DNA of 64,000 bases, from contig NZ_FMCR01000006.1 in the NCBI RefSeq assembly GCF_900091575.1, positions 372,001 to 436,000 of the forward strand, read 5' to 3'. Source of the stretch: Micromonospora saelicesensis (GTDB lineage Bacteria; Actinomycetota; Actinomycetes; Mycobacteriales; Micromonosporaceae). The stretch's first letter is position 1, and each line of letters opens with the position of its first letter. A program made the position numbers and the translations under genes. This document shows positions 23,578 to 32,507 of the stretch, piece by piece. The notes under the pieces are model-generated. The model saw nothing but the letters and a program-made list of their open reading frames with translations. It searched no databases and was not told the DNA's origin.

Positions 23578-26500
23578 TCAACGCAACCGGTACGCCTGGA
23601 TGATCCGTTGGGTCACCGTGTTGCCGGCGGTGTCCCGGGCGGTGGCCCGCAGCGACACGTGGCCGGCGCCGGCCGGATGCCGCAACAGGGCCGACCAGCC
23701 GTCGACCGAGGTGCGGACCAGCTTCGCCTTGCCCCAGGTCTTCCCGCCGTCGTACGAGACGTCGACGGCGAGCTTCTCCACCCGGCTGGCCGGTGCGCCG
23801 GGCTGCCGCTGCACCCGCACCGGCACGACGAAGCCCTGACCGGCCGGAGCGCTGTTGTCGACCCGCAGTGGCGGCGCGAAGCGAACCGCCGACAGCGGCA
23901 GCCGGGCCGGCGTGTCACCGGCGACGTGCCTCGACCGGAAGGTCCAGGTGGATTCCACCTCGGTGCTCAGGTCGGTGAAGCTCCGCTTCGCCGACGTGAC
24001 GAGCCGGTAGTCCGCCGCGCCCGGTGGCACTGTGAACTCTCCGGAGCCGGCGTACTCGTTCTCACCGACCAGCTTGCCGTTGCGCCACAGCGTGGTGTGC
24101 TCGCTGTCGGTCAGCGAGGCGCCCGGGTGCCCGGCCGCGTCGCTGAACATCGGCACGCCGACCAGGATGGTGTCGCCCACCCGGCTGACGCTCTGTTCCG
24201 GCCAGCGCGGTTTCGGGAAGGACGGTGCGTACGGCGACTGGTTCCAGATCTCCTGGACCGTCCGTCCGGCCCGGTACGCGGTGGGGATGGAGAAGAGCGC
24301 TGCCTTCGGGTTCAACCAGCCGTCCTCGTCCACCGTCCCGAAGTAGATGTCGGATTCCCACTTCACGTTCCTGGTGTTGTAGTACTCGACCCGCTGGCCA
24401 GGCACGGCGATGGGCAGGATCACGGCGGAGCCGCCGACGTTGTACTCCAGCACCGGGTACACGGTCCGCTCGGCCGCCATGCCCGGGTAGTCACCGCGGA
24501 GCTGGTGCACGACGGTGGCCAGGTCCCGTCGGGCGTAGTCGCGGACGAACCCCGTGGGCATCCGGCCAGGGATCGCCTCGGCCAACGCGTACAGGTACGG
24601 GCTGGTGGCCGGGTCCGGCTTGGTCCAGTTGCTGCTGACTGTGGCGACGAACTTGTCGGCGGAGACCGGCTTGCCGAGCTGACCGCTGGTCAGGCCGGTG
24701 AACGTCTCCGCCCAGAGCCCGACGCCGTACCCACTGCCGTCGTCGGCGGTGAAGTTGGCGCTGAGGTCGATCAGTTGCGGAACGGCGCTCCGGTCCGGAA
24801 CGGTCGTCCGCACCGGCTTGGCCCGGCGAGCGTCCACGACGATCCGGGTGTCCTGATCGACAGTCAGTTCGGGCTGCGCCAACAGGGACATCCCGCGCTG
24901 CTCATCTTCCGGCCCGGGCTCGAAGACGAGGCCGGTCAGGCCGTAGTGCCCCTTGGGCACCCGCACGGTGGCCACCCCGTCGGAACTGACGAGGTCCCAG
25001 GTGCCAAAGGTGTCCATCCCGACCAGCGCGGTCCAGTGGTCCGCGGTGCGCGCGCCAACGCGGTTCAGGTGCTCCACCGTCAGCGTGTAGCTCTCCACCT
25101 CCCGGTTCACGGCCAGCGGAGTGACAGCGACCGCCGCACCGGACCGGGCCACGATCCGCCCGGTCCAGTAACCGTCGGCGTCGCCGAGCCGGGTGTCAGT
25201 GGTGACGGTAGTGGCGGCCGTGCCGCCCGCCGGCACTGTGAGTTGGTTGGCGCCCAGGACGAACAGGCCGGCCGGCAGCGCCCGACCGCCGGGGCCGGCG
25301 CCCTCGATGCTGAGGTCCACTGTGACCGGGGCCGGACCGTCGTTGCGCCAGGTCACCGTGCGGGTGATCGGGGCGTCGTCGCCGTGCGGCCAGAGGGTAC
25401 GCCCGAACGAGACGCTCACCGGGTCGGAAGTGAGCTGCTGGGTGATTGCGTGTGCGACGTCGACCCGCCCGGCTCCCTGCTGGTAGGCGGTCTGGTCCGG
25501 GTGTGGCTTGGCGGCGGCCATCAGGGTGGCCTTGAGCCGGTCGGCTCGCCATCCCGGGTGCTGCTGCGCCAGCAGCGCAGCCGACCCGGCCACGTGCGGG
25601 GTCGCCATCGAGGTGCCGGAGAGCGTGACGTAGCGGTCGTCCACCGGATCGCCGATGACGCCGGTGGCGGACCGTGCGGCGACGATGTCGACGCCGGGCG
25701 CGGTGATGTCCGGCTTCAGCGCGTCGTCGCCGACTCGCGGGCCCCGGCTGGAGAATTCGGCCAGCTCGTCGTCGCGGTCCACCGCGCCCACGGCGAGCCC
25801 TGCGTCGGCGCTGGCCGGGGAGCCGACCGAGCCGTCCGAGCCGTCGTTGCCGGCGGCGAGGACGAACAGCGTGCCGGTCTGCGCGGTCAGGGTCTGCACG
25901 GCCTCCTCGACCGGGTCGAGCTCCGGGGTGTCCCAGCCGCTGAGGCTCATGTTGACCACTGCGGCCTTCTTCTCCACAGCGGCCCACTGCATGCCGGCGA
26001 GGATCGCCGAGTCGGTGCAGCCGCCGTCCTCACAGACCTTGCCGTCCAGCAGCGTCGCGTCCGGCGCCACACCCCGGTACTTGCCGCCGGAGGCCGCGCC
26101 GCTGCCCGCGATGGTCGATGCCACGTGGGTGCCGTGGCCGACCGTGTCACGAGCGTCGGCGACCTCGGTGAAGTTGCGCGCCTCGGCCACCTTGCCGGCC
26201 AGGTCCGGGTGGGTGGCGTCGACGCCGGTGTCCAGCACCGCGACGGACACCCCCGTACCGGTGAACCCGGCCGCCCAGGCGGTGGGCGCGCCGATCTGCG
26301 GCACGCTGTGGTCGAGGGTCACCCGTCGACGGCCGTCCAGCCAGATCCGCTCGACGCCCCCCGCCGCCTCGAGCCTGGCTCCAGCGGGACCGGTGGTGAC
26401 CTTCTCCCAGACCGCGCCGAGGGAGGACTTGTCGCTGTTCAGGGCGGCGCCGCGAATCACCGGCAGGTCGCGGGTCAGCCGCGTGCCGGGCAGAGCGGCC

Positions 26501-26937
26501 GAGGCGCGCTTGGCGGTACCCGTCGAGCCGTACGCCACCAGCAGCGGCAGGGTGTCGCGGTGGACGTCGTCGTAACCCGCCTCGACCAGCCCGGTGACGT
26601 CGAAGAGCCGCCGGTCCACCCGGCCGGAGCGCAGCAACGGCACCGCGTCCGTCGGCGTCACGGTGAGGCGTCCGCGCTCGCGCTGGACCAGGAACTGCAC
26701 GTCCTCGCGGCCGGCGCCGGGCCGGACCGAGGCACCGGACGCGGTGACGGTGACCCGGTCACCGGTGATCAGCGTGACCGTGGTCGAGCGGTTGATGGTG
26801 GGTCCACCCGGAGTGGACTGTTGGCCGGTGCCGCCCGGTGGGGCGGGCACGGCGGCCGTGGCTGAGGCGGGAGCCGGCGCGGAGAGCGCGAGCGCGAACA
26901 CGAGGCCGAGGGCGGCCAATCTTCTTCCCTGGTGCAA
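23578..26937 (-). CDS. Secreted S8 (subtilisin-family) serine peptidase, 1119 residues
   Basis: The TTG at 26937 directly follows AGGAGGATCC and begins a classic Sec signal (HQGRRLAALGLVFALALSAPAPASA). Longer frames would overlap the divergent gene and were rejected. A pro-region precedes the catalytic domain, with Asp236 (AVLDTGVDATHPDL), His268 (GHGTHVAS), the oxyanion Asn364 (LAAGND) and Ser443 (SGTSMATPHVAG). The remaining 675 residues are beta-rich with no recognised domain. The enzyme is probably exported for protein degradation. Expression is likely controlled from the shared region holding a TTGCATAC palindrome. Confidence 0.92.
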   Translation of the reverse strand: MHQGRRLAALGLVFALALSAPAPASATAAVPAPPGGTGQQSTPGGPTINRSTTVTLITGDRVTVTASGASVRPGAGREDVQFLVQRERGRLTVTPTDAVPLLRSGRVDRRLFDVTGLVEAGYDDVHRDTLPLLVAYGSTGTAKRASAALPGTRLTRDLPVIRGAALNSDKSSLGAVWEKVTTGPAGARLEAAGGVERIWLDGRRRVTLDHSVPQIGAPTAWAAGFTGTGVSVAVLDTGVDATHPDLAGKVAEARNFTEVADARDTVGHGTHVASTIAGSGAASGGKYRGVAPDATLLDGKVCEDGGCTDSAILAGMQWAAVEKKAAVVNMSLSGWDTPELDPVEEAVQTLTAQTGTLFVLAAGNDGSDGSVGSPASADAGLAVGAVDRDDELAEFSSRGPRVGDDALKPDITAPGVDIVAARSATGVIGDPVDDRYVTLSGTSMATPHVAGSAALLAQQHPGWRADRLKATLMAAAKPHPDQTAYQQGAGRVDVAHAITQQLTSDPVSVSFGRTLWPHGDDAPITRTVTWRNDGPAPVTVDLSIEGAGPGGRALPAGLFVLGANQLTVPAGGTAATTVTTDTRLGDADGYWTGRIVARSGAAVAVTPLAVNREVESYTLTVEHLNRVGARTADHWTALVGMDTFGTWDLVSSDGVATVRVPKGHYGLTGLVFEPGPEDEQRGMSLLAQPELTVDQDTRIVVDARRAKPVRTTVPDRSAVPQLIDLSANFTADDGSGYGVGLWAETFTGLTSGQLGKPVSADKFVATVSSNWTKPDPATSPYLYALAEAIPGRMPTGFVRDYARRDLATVVHQLRGDYPGMAAERTVYPVLEYNVGGSAVILPIAVPGQRVEYYNTRNVKWESDIYFGTVDEDGWLNPKAALFSIPTAYRAGRTVQEIWNQSPYAPSFPKPRWPEQSVSRVGDTILVGVPMFSDAAGHPGASLTDSEHTTLWRNGKLVGENEYAGSGEFTVPPGAADYRLVTSAKRSFTDLSTEVESTWTFRSRHVAGDTPARLPLSAVRFAPPLRVDNSAPAGQGFVVPVRVQRQPGAPASRVEKLAVDVSYDGGKTWGKAKLVRTSVDGWSALLRHPAGAGHVSLRATARDTAGNTVTQRIIQAYRLR

Positions 26938-26977
26938 CGGATCCTCCTGGTCAAGCGTCTTGATGGATGGAGTCACA

Positions 26978-27006
26978 TTGACAACCCAGAATTGCATACC
27001 GAGTAT
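26978..27006 (+). promoter_or_regulatory. Promoter (TTGACA-N17-GAGTAT) of the O-acetyltransferase gene
   Basis: A perfect -35 TTGACA (26978-26983), a 17-base spacer and a weak -10 GAGTAT (27001-27006). The 8-3-8 palindrome at 26992-27010 covers the -10 region, so a bound repressor would block this promoter. Confidence 0.65.
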
Positions 27007-27010
27007 GCAA
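26992..27010. promoter_or_regulatory. Palindromic operator TTGCATAC-CGA-GTATGCAA
   Basis: A perfect 8-bp inverted repeat with a 3-base spacer lies between two divergent genes and overlaps the rightward -10 box. The AT-rich half-sites stand out from the GC-rich surroundings. The shape resembles GntR- or LacI/TetR-class sites; the regulator is not encoded next door. Confidence 0.7.
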
Positions 27011-27025
27011 AATGAAGGCCAAAAA

Positions 27026-27631
27026 ATGACGGACCGGCCACGAGCCGACGAATCGGGCCGGCATGATCGGGCGGTGACCTCCATGAAGGACAAGATGCTC
27101 GCCGGCGAGCCATACATCGCCGACGATCCCGAGATCGTCGCCGATCTGGACCGGGCCGCCCGGCTGATGGAGCGCTTCAACACCAGTCCCGCGGCCGATC
27201 CGCAGGCCCGGATCGCGGCACTGCGCGAGCTCCTCGGCGAACTGGGCGAGGACACCTGGATCCGACCACCGTTCTACTGCGACTACGGCTGGCAGATCCG
27301 GATCGGCCCGCGCAGCTTCGTCAACTACAACGCGGTCTTCCTCGACGTCGCCCGGATCACCCTCGGCGCGGACGTCCAGGTCGGCCCGAACGTGCAGCTC
27401 CTCACCCCGACGCATCCGGTCGAGCCCGGCCCGCGACGGGACAAGTGGGAGGCGGCCAAACCGATCACCATTGGCGACAACGTGTGGCTCGGCGGTGGCG
27501 CGATCGTGCTGGCCGGCGTGACGATCGGCGCGGACACCGTCGTCGGCGCGGGCGCGGTGGTCACCCGGGACCTGCCCGCCAACGTGGTGGCCGTCGGCAA
27601 CCCGGCCCGGCCGGTCCGCGAACTCGGCTAG
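27026..27631 (+). CDS. Sugar O-acetyltransferase (Maa/NodL/LacA family)
   Basis: This 201-residue left-handed beta-helix acetyltransferase contains KDKMLAGEPYIADDPE (the maltose-acetyltransferase N-domain), PPFYCDYGWQIRIGPRSFVNYN and the active-site region LTPTHPVEPGPRR. The final coil ends GNPARPVREL. It transfers acetyl from acetyl-CoA to a sugar hydroxyl. The ATG at 27026 is preceded by GAAGG and lies 20 bases from the -10 box. A start at 27083 (MKDKMLAG), which matches the usual family N-terminus, is an alternative. It overlaps the convergent kinase gene by four bases. Confidence 0.88.
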   Translation: MTDRPRADESGRHDRAVTSMKDKMLAGEPYIADDPEIVADLDRAARLMERFNTSPAADPQARIAALRELLGELGEDTWIRPPFYCDYGWQIRIGPRSFVNYNAVFLDVARITLGADVQVGPNVQLLTPTHPVEPGPRRDKWEAAKPITIGDNVWLGGGAIVLAGVTIGADTVVGAGAVVTRDLPANVVAVGNPARPVRELG

Positions 27632-28275
27632 ACCGTCGGTGGATCCGACAGGCGGACGACCAGGTCGGCGCGGTCGGCGCTGGGGGTGATCAGGGCGGCG
27701 TTCGACTCGTCGCTACCCAGCGCCCACGCCCGCGCCTGCTCCGGAGACCGACCGAACGCCTCGTGCCGGGCGGTCAGCCGGCGGTGCCGCACCTCGGCGT
27801 CCAGGTCGAGAAACCACGCCTCGTGCAGCAGCGGTCGGATTTCCTGCCAGGGGAAATCCGGCAACAGCAGGTAGTTGCCCTCGGTCACCACCAGCCGGAC
27901 CGACGGCTGCACCTCGATCGCGCCGGCCACCGGCTCCTCCAACTCCCGGCGGAACTCCGGCGCGTAGACCGACGTCGGCTCCAACCGGTGCAGCCGGCGC
28001 AGCAGTGAGACGTACCCGTTGGCGTCGAAGGTGTCCACGGCGCCCTTGCGGTCGGCGCGGCCCAGGCGAACCAGTTGCGACTGCGCCAGGTGGAAGCCGT
28101 CCATCGGCACCAGGCAGGCAGCCGACCCGATCTCGGCGACGATCCGCTCCGCCAGTGTGGACTTCCCGGCGCCCGGTGCACCTGCGATGCCGAGCAGTTG
28201 TCGCGGGCCGGCCTCGGCGAGCACCACCGCCCGCGCCACCAACTCGTCGGCGGACAGCACCCGGGCCGGCGGCAT
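27628..28275 (-). CDS. P-loop nucleoside/sugar kinase family protein (uridine-kinase-like)
   Basis: This 215-residue P-loop kinase has Walker A GAPGAGKS (about 32-39), MDGFHLA (a DGFH motif typical of phosphoribulokinase/uridine kinase/pantothenate kinase relatives), DTFDANGY and EGNYLLL. Related proteins are annotated as nucleoside/nucleotide kinases or putative fructose kinases; the substrate cannot be decided. Its start overlaps the stop of the SIMPL gene by one base at 28275, so both are co-translated. It ends overlapping the convergent acetyltransferase stop. Confidence 0.85.
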   Translation of the reverse strand: MPPARVLSADELVARAVVLAEAGPRQLLGIAGAPGAGKSTLAERIVAEIGSAACLVPMDGFHLAQSQLVRLGRADRKGAVDTFDANGYVSLLRRLHRLEPTSVYAPEFRRELEEPVAGAIEVQPSVRLVVTEGNYLLLPDFPWQEIRPLLHEAWFLDLDAEVRHRRLTARHEAFGRSPEQARAWALGSDESNAALITPSADRADLVVRLSDPPTV

Positions 28276-28925
28276 CAGCCCAGGACCGGGTCGCTGATGG
28301 TGAAACGCGCCTGCACCGCCGCCTGCACAGTCTGCGGCTGCGGGTCCAGCTCAAGCTCCGGCGGACCACCGCCCGCGCCACCACCCCCGGCGAAGGCCGC
28401 ACGGGCGAACATCGGCCGGTCGGCGGGGCCGGCATCGGCCAGCTCGATCAACGAGGTGACCCGGGCACCCAGCGCCTCCGCGTACTCCCGGGCCCGCAGC
28501 AGCGCGTCGCTGATCGCGGCGTGCCGGGCCGCACGATGGGCGGGGCTGTCCGGACGAAGCTCCCACCACGGGCCGGCCACCTCGACCTGGTCCTGGTCGG
28601 CGAGCCGGAGCATCAGCTCACCCAGCGCGGTGAAGTCGGTGACAGTGACGGTGGTGGTGACACTGCCGTGCCAGGCGACCACCCGCTCACCCGAGCGCCG
28701 GGTCTCCGGCCGCACCCGCAGGTCGCCGGTCTCCCGCCGCGCCACCGCCGGCCCGGAGCCGTCCAGCAGCACCCGGACCGCCGCGGCCCGCTCGGCCAAC
28801 CGGGTCAGCGTCGCCTCCCGGTCCCGGTCCCGGGCTGTCGCGGTGACCGCGAACCGGGCCAGCTCGGGAGGCACCTCCCGGTACGCCTCGCCGCGCACCT
28901 GCACCACCGGACCGTCCACCGCCAT
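28275..28925 (-). CDS. SIMPL (DUF541) domain protein
   Basis: This 216-residue protein has the SIMPL/DUF541 pattern: VQVRGEAYREVPPELARFAVTATARDRDRE, RVRPETRRSGERVVAWHGSVTTTVTVTDF and ARRHAAISDALLRAREYAEALG. It lacks the signal peptide found in many members, so it is probably cytosolic. The molecular role of the family is unknown. A TAGGCT -10 box (28933-28938) seven bases before the ATG suggests a leaderless transcript starting inside the end of tyrA. The TAG of the box is the tyrA stop codon. Confidence 0.85.
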   Translation of the reverse strand: MAVDGPVVQVRGEAYREVPPELARFAVTATARDRDREATLTRLAERAAAVRVLLDGSGPAVARRETGDLRVRPETRRSGERVVAWHGSVTTTVTVTDFTALGELMLRLADQDQVEVAGPWWELRPDSPAHRAARHAAISDALLRAREYAEALGARVTSLIELADAGPADRPMFARAAFAGGGGAGGGPPELELDPQPQTVQAAVQARFTISDPVLG

Positions 28926-28932
28926 GCCCCTC

Positions 28933-28938
28933 AGCCTA
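28933..28938 (-). promoter_or_regulatory. -10 box for leaderless SIMPL transcript, overlapping the tyrA stop
   Basis: TAGGCT on the minus strand lies seven bases before the ATG at 28925. Its TAG (28936-28938) is also the stop codon of tyrA. Confidence 0.5.
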
Positions 28939-29955
28939 GTCAGCGACGGGGCGCCGCGCCGCGTAGGAGACGGTGTCCGCGTCGACGTGCAGGCCGGTCA
29001 GGTAGCCGCCGGCCACCCCCAGCTCGCGCAACCAGGACACCTCTGCGGCGTGGTCACCACCGGCCGGGAACTGCCGGTCGTACGCGTCGAACCGCCGGTC
29101 GCGCAGCGCCACGCGAGAGGCCCGCGCCTCGTCGTACCTGGCGGTGAGCGCTGGCGCGTCATCGGCGCGCAGCGCGGCGGTCAGGTCGTCCAGGAACGCG
29201 GTGACCTCGGCCAGCTCACGCAGCACCCGGTCCCGGTTGCCGAGCAGCATGTTGGCGGTCCGATCGGCCGGGGTTCCGGCGACCCGGGTGCCGTCGGAGA
29301 AGCTGCCGGCGGCGAGCGCGAGGATCGCGTCGCGCAGCGGTGCGCGTTGCACGGCGCCGGCCAGCGCGCCGGCGAGCAGGTGCGGCACGTGTGAGGCGAG
29401 CGCGGCAGCCGAGTCGTGCTCCGTGGCCGACATCGGCACCACCCGGGCCTCGAAGACCTCCACCAGCAGCTCGGCCAGCCAACGGAACGCGGTGGTGGCC
29501 GGCCCGGGCGCCGGACAGAGCACCCAGGCCGCGCCGGTGAGCAGGTCCGGTCGCGCGGCCGTCAGGCCCGCCCGGTCGGTGCCCGCCATCGGGTGGCCGG
29601 GCACGAACCGGTGCGTCAGCCCCTGCGCGGCGGCGAACGCCGCCACCTGCTCCTTGGTGCTACCGACGTCGGTCAGCACACAACGCTCACCGGTCATCGC
29701 CGCCACCTCGACCAGCGTTGCCGGCAGGGTGGGCAACGGCCCGCACAGGAAGACCACGTCCCGGTCGGTCACCGCCTCGACCAGGCGGTCCGGCGCGGGT
29801 ACGCCCACCCGGCGGGTCTCCCGCCGGGTGGCCTCGTCCGGGTCCCACCCGATCACGTCGATGCCGGCGGCGACCATCCGGAGCAGCACCGAACCACCGA
29901 TCAGGCCGGTGCCGACCACCGCCGCCCGCACCCGCGCACCTGGCCTGTCCACCAT
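28936..29955 (-). CDS. tyrA: Prephenate dehydrogenase
   Basis: This 339-residue NAD(P)-dependent enzyme of tyrosine synthesis has a Rossmann motif VGTGLIGGS (about 14-22), DVGSTKEQV, the active-site GHPMAGTDRAG and SHVPHLLAGAL. It converts prephenate to 4-hydroxyphenylpyruvate. No C-terminal ACT domain is recognisable, so feedback control may differ from ACT-bearing TyrA enzymes. It lies 22 bases downstream of dapC on the same strand, so amino-acid genes dapC and tyrA are probably in one operon with fdxA. Confidence 0.93.
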   Translation of the reverse strand: MVDRPGARVRAAVVGTGLIGGSVLLRMVAAGIDVIGWDPDEATRRETRRVGVPAPDRLVEAVTDRDVVFLCGPLPTLPATLVEVAAMTGERCVLTDVGSTKEQVAAFAAAQGLTHRFVPGHPMAGTDRAGLTAARPDLLTGAAWVLCPAPGPATTAFRWLAELLVEVFEARVVPMSATEHDSAAALASHVPHLLAGALAGAVQRAPLRDAILALAAGSFSDGTRVAGTPADRTANMLLGNRDRVLRELAEVTAFLDDLTAALRADDAPALTARYDEARASRVALRDRRFDAYDRQFPAGGDHAAEVSWLRELGVAGGYLTGLHVDADTVSYAARRPVAD

Positions 29956-29977
29956 GCTCGACCGCCCGGAGCCGCGA

Positions 29978-31081
29978 TCAGGCGAGACGTGCCGCGACGC
30001 CGGCGATGTGCTCGTCGGACTCGGTCAGGGCGACCCGGACATGCTGCCCGGCCGTCGGGCCGTAGAAGACGCCGGCGGCGACCAGGATGCCGCGTCGGGC
30101 CAGCCAGTCGACCGTCTGCCAGCAGTCCTCACCCCTGGTCAGCCAGAGGTACAGGCCCGCCTCGGAGTGCTCGACGGTGAACCCGGCACCGGTGAACGCG
30201 GCGGCGAGCACCTCCCGCCGGGCGCGGTAACGCTCCCGCTGCTCCTCGGCGTGTCGCTCGTCCTCCAGCGCGGCCACCATGGCCGCCTGCACCGGCGCGG
30301 GCACGATCATGCCGGCGTGCTTGCGGACCTTGAGCAGCTCGGCGACGAGCGCCGGGTCGCCGGCGACGAAGCCGGCCCGGTAGCCGGCGAGGTTGGACCG
30401 CTTGGAGAGCGAGTGCACGGCCAGGACCCCGGCGTAGCTACCCCCGCTGACCTGCGGAGACAGCACCGAAACCGGCTCGGCCGACCAGCCCAGGGGCAGG
30501 TAGCACTCGTCGCTCGCGACCACCGCGCCACGTTCGCGGGCCCAGTCGACCACCTTGCGCAGGTGCGCGGCGGGCAACACCCGGCCGGTCGGGTTGCCGG
30601 GCGAGTTGACCCAGACCAACCGGACCCGCGGGGTCGGCCCGAGCGAGGTGAGCGAGTCGGTACGGACGACGGTCGCGCCGGCCAGCCGGGCGCCATCCTC
30701 GTAGGTGGGGTACGCGATCGACGGCACCACCACCACGTCACCCGGGCCGATGCCGAGCAGCGTGGGCAGCCAGGCCACCAACTCCTTCGAGCCGATGGTC
30801 GGCAGCACACCGAGACCGTCGACGCCGGCGCCACAGGCTCGGGACACCCACGCCGCGATCGCGGCCCGCAGCGCCGGCGTGCCGGCGGTCAGCGGGTAAC
30901 CGGGAGCATCGGACGCGTCAGCCAACGCCCGCCGGATCACCTCGGGCACCGGGTCGACCGGCGTACCCATGGAGAGGTTGATCAGGCCCTCCGGATGCGC
31001 CGCGGCCAGCGTGGCCGCGGCGTCCAGGGTGTCCCAGGTGAACTCGGGCAGCCGCGACGAGACCGGCGCGGGCCGGTTCAG
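29978..31081 (-). CDS. dapC: N-succinyldiaminopimelate aminotransferase (DapC-type)
   Basis: This 367-residue class I/II PLP aminotransferase contains SMGTPVDPVPEVI, VNSPGNPTGRVLP, SDECYLPL and HSLSKRSNLAGYRAGF with the PLP lysine. Linkage to fdxA is the conserved actinobacterial dapC context. The pathway step lies between DapD and DapE, both present in this window. The start is odd: between the fdxA stop and the conserved LPEFTWDTL there is no ATG, GTG or TTG in frame, only CTG at 31081, overlapping the fdxA TGA. Otherwise translation would have to begin inside fdxA at 31213. Confidence 0.88.
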   Translation of the reverse strand: MNRPAPVSSRLPEFTWDTLDAAATLAAAHPEGLINLSMGTPVDPVPEVIRRALADASDAPGYPLTAGTPALRAAIAAWVSRACGAGVDGLGVLPTIGSKELVAWLPTLLGIGPGDVVVVPSIAYPTYEDGARLAGATVVRTDSLTSLGPTPRVRLVWVNSPGNPTGRVLPAAHLRKVVDWARERGAVVASDECYLPLGWSAEPVSVLSPQVSGGSYAGVLAVHSLSKRSNLAGYRAGFVAGDPALVAELLKVRKHAGMIVPAPVQAAMVAALEDERHAEEQRERYRARREVLAAAFTGAGFTVEHSEAGLYLWLTRGEDCWQTVDWLARRGILVAAGVFYGPTAGQHVRVALTESDEHIAGVAARLA

Positions 31082-31404
31082 TGGCCCTCGCCGCGCGGCG
31101 GCTGCGCGGCGACGAAGGTGGCGTCCTTCTCCACCTTGCCGACCTTCGAGGCGCCACCGGGCGAGCCCAGGTCCTCGAAGAACTCGTAGTTCGCGCCGGT
31201 GTAGTCCTTCCACTGCTCCGGGACGTCGTCCTCGTAGAAGATCGCCTCCACGGGGCAGACGGGCTCACAGGCACCACAGTCGACGCACTCGTCGGGGTGG
31301 ATGTAGAGCATCCGATTGCCCTCGTAAATGCAGTCGACCGGGCATTCCTCGATGCATGCCTTGTCGAGCACATCTACGCACGGCTCGGCGATGATGTAGG
31401 TCAC
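31078..31404 (-). CDS. fdxA: Seven-iron ferredoxin (3Fe-4S / 4Fe-4S)
   Basis: This 108-residue ferredoxin is a soluble electron carrier. It starts at GTG 31404 (VTYIIAEPCVDV), with AGGAGA upstream. Cysteines follow the seven-iron pattern: C9, C17, C21 (ACIEECPVDC) and C40, C43, C46, C50 (CVDCGACEPVCP). The region to about residue 80 (WKDYTGANYEFFEDLG) is the usual actinobacterial FdxA/FdxC extension. An earlier in-frame ATG six codons upstream has no ribosome-binding site at the right distance. Its stop overlaps the probable dapC start. Confidence 0.95.
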   Translation of the reverse strand: MTYIIAEPCVDVLDKACIEECPVDCIYEGNRMLYIHPDECVDCGACEPVCPVEAIFYEDDVPEQWKDYTGANYEFFEDLGSPGGASKVGKVEKDATFVAAQPPRGEGH

Positions 31405-31483
31405 CGGTCTTCTCCTCCGCAAGACTCGCCGCGATCTCCCGCGACGGTAAGAGCCTAGTATCTCGCCGGGGAGGGGGTCGATC

Positions 31484-32500
31484 GTGCTCCGACAGCAGGA
31501 TGTGGGACACCGGATCGTGGTCCGCCGGATTGTGGGGATTCGCGAGGGCCGCCCACAATTTTCCGATGCCCTCGGCGAGCTGGTCGAGCTGAGCGAGACT
31601 CATCTCACGCTGGCCACCGCTCAGGGACCGCTTCGGGTTCCGGTGGCGCAGGTCCACCGCGCCAAGCGCGTTCCGCCGACCCGTCGGCCGACCGCCGCCG
31701 CGGTCGTGGCGCTCGAGCGGGCCGCCGACGAGGCCTGGCCGGCACCGACCAAGGGCCGACTCGGTGACTGGCTGCTCCGGTCGGCCGAGGGCTGGACCGG
31801 GCGTGCCAACTCGGCGCTGCCGATCGGCGACCCGGACCGACCACTGGCCGCCGCCGTCGACGCGGTGGAGCGCTGGTACGCCGAGCGGGGGCAACCCGCG
31901 TTGATCAACACGCCGCTGCCCCTCGCCGCGCCGGTCGGCGCCGAACTGGACGCCCGCGGCTGGGGCACCCGCCCGCCGACGCTGGTGCAGACCGCGCCGC
32001 TGCCCCTGCTGGTGTCAGCGTCCGCCGAAGCCCTGCCCGCCGATCTCCCCGCGACGGCCAACGACGCCGCCAACGCTCCGGCCGACGGGTGGGGCAGCGC
32101 GGTCGTCGAGCTGGCCGCCGCCCCCAGCGACGAGTGGCTGGCCATCGCCGCCGGCCGCAAGGGCGGCCTGCCGGACGCCGCCCGACACGTCCTCACCGCC
32201 GTGGACCAGGTCCGCTTCGCCCACGTGTACGCCGACAACGCCCTGGTGGCCGTCGGCCGCGGCACGGTGACCGGCCAGGGGCGCTGGTTGGGCCTCAGCC
32301 TGATCGAGGTGGTGCCGACGGCCCGCCGCCAGGGGTTGGCCCGCCGCGTGATCCACGAGCTGGTCAGTTGGGGCGCGTCCGGCGGCGCGACGCACGCGTT
32401 CCTCCAGGTCGAGCAGCGCAACACGGCGGCGGTCGCGCTCTACCAGCGGCTCGGCTTCACGACCCACCACACCTACCTGACCCGCGTCGCCCCACACTGA
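31484..32500 (+). CDS. GNAT-family N-acetyltransferase with N-terminal beta-barrel-like domain
   Basis: This 338-residue protein carries a C-terminal GNAT acetyltransferase domain: LSLIEVVPTARRQGLARRVI (acetyl-CoA loop RRQGLA), then FLQVEQRNTAAVALYQRLGFTTHHTYLTR. The N-terminal 60 residues (VGHRIVVRRIVG...LGELVELSETHLTLATAQGPLRVPVAQVHRAK) look like a small SH3-like barrel common in actinobacterial homologs. The middle is a degenerate second GNAT-like region. The GTG at 31484 follows GGGAGGGGG; a TAGTAT -10 lies at about 31456. The acetyl acceptor is unknown. It is divergent from fdxA. Confidence 0.85.
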   Translation: MLRQQDVGHRIVVRRIVGIREGRPQFSDALGELVELSETHLTLATAQGPLRVPVAQVHRAKRVPPTRRPTAAAVVALERAADEAWPAPTKGRLGDWLLRSAEGWTGRANSALPIGDPDRPLAAAVDAVERWYAERGQPALINTPLPLAAPVGAELDARGWGTRPPTLVQTAPLPLLVSASAEALPADLPATANDAANAPADGWGSAVVELAAAPSDEWLAIAAGRKGGLPDAARHVLTAVDQVRFAHVYADNALVAVGRGTVTGQGRWLGLSLIEVVPTARRQGLARRVIHELVSWGASGGATHAFLQVEQRNTAAVALYQRLGFTTHHTYLTRVAPH

Positions 32501-32507
32501 CCCGTCG

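Noticed and set aside
23578..27255. 106-residue N-terminal extension of the subtilase frame
   Set aside because: It overlaps the divergent acetyltransferase gene, has no ribosome-binding site, and a signal peptide with AGGAGG begins at 26937.
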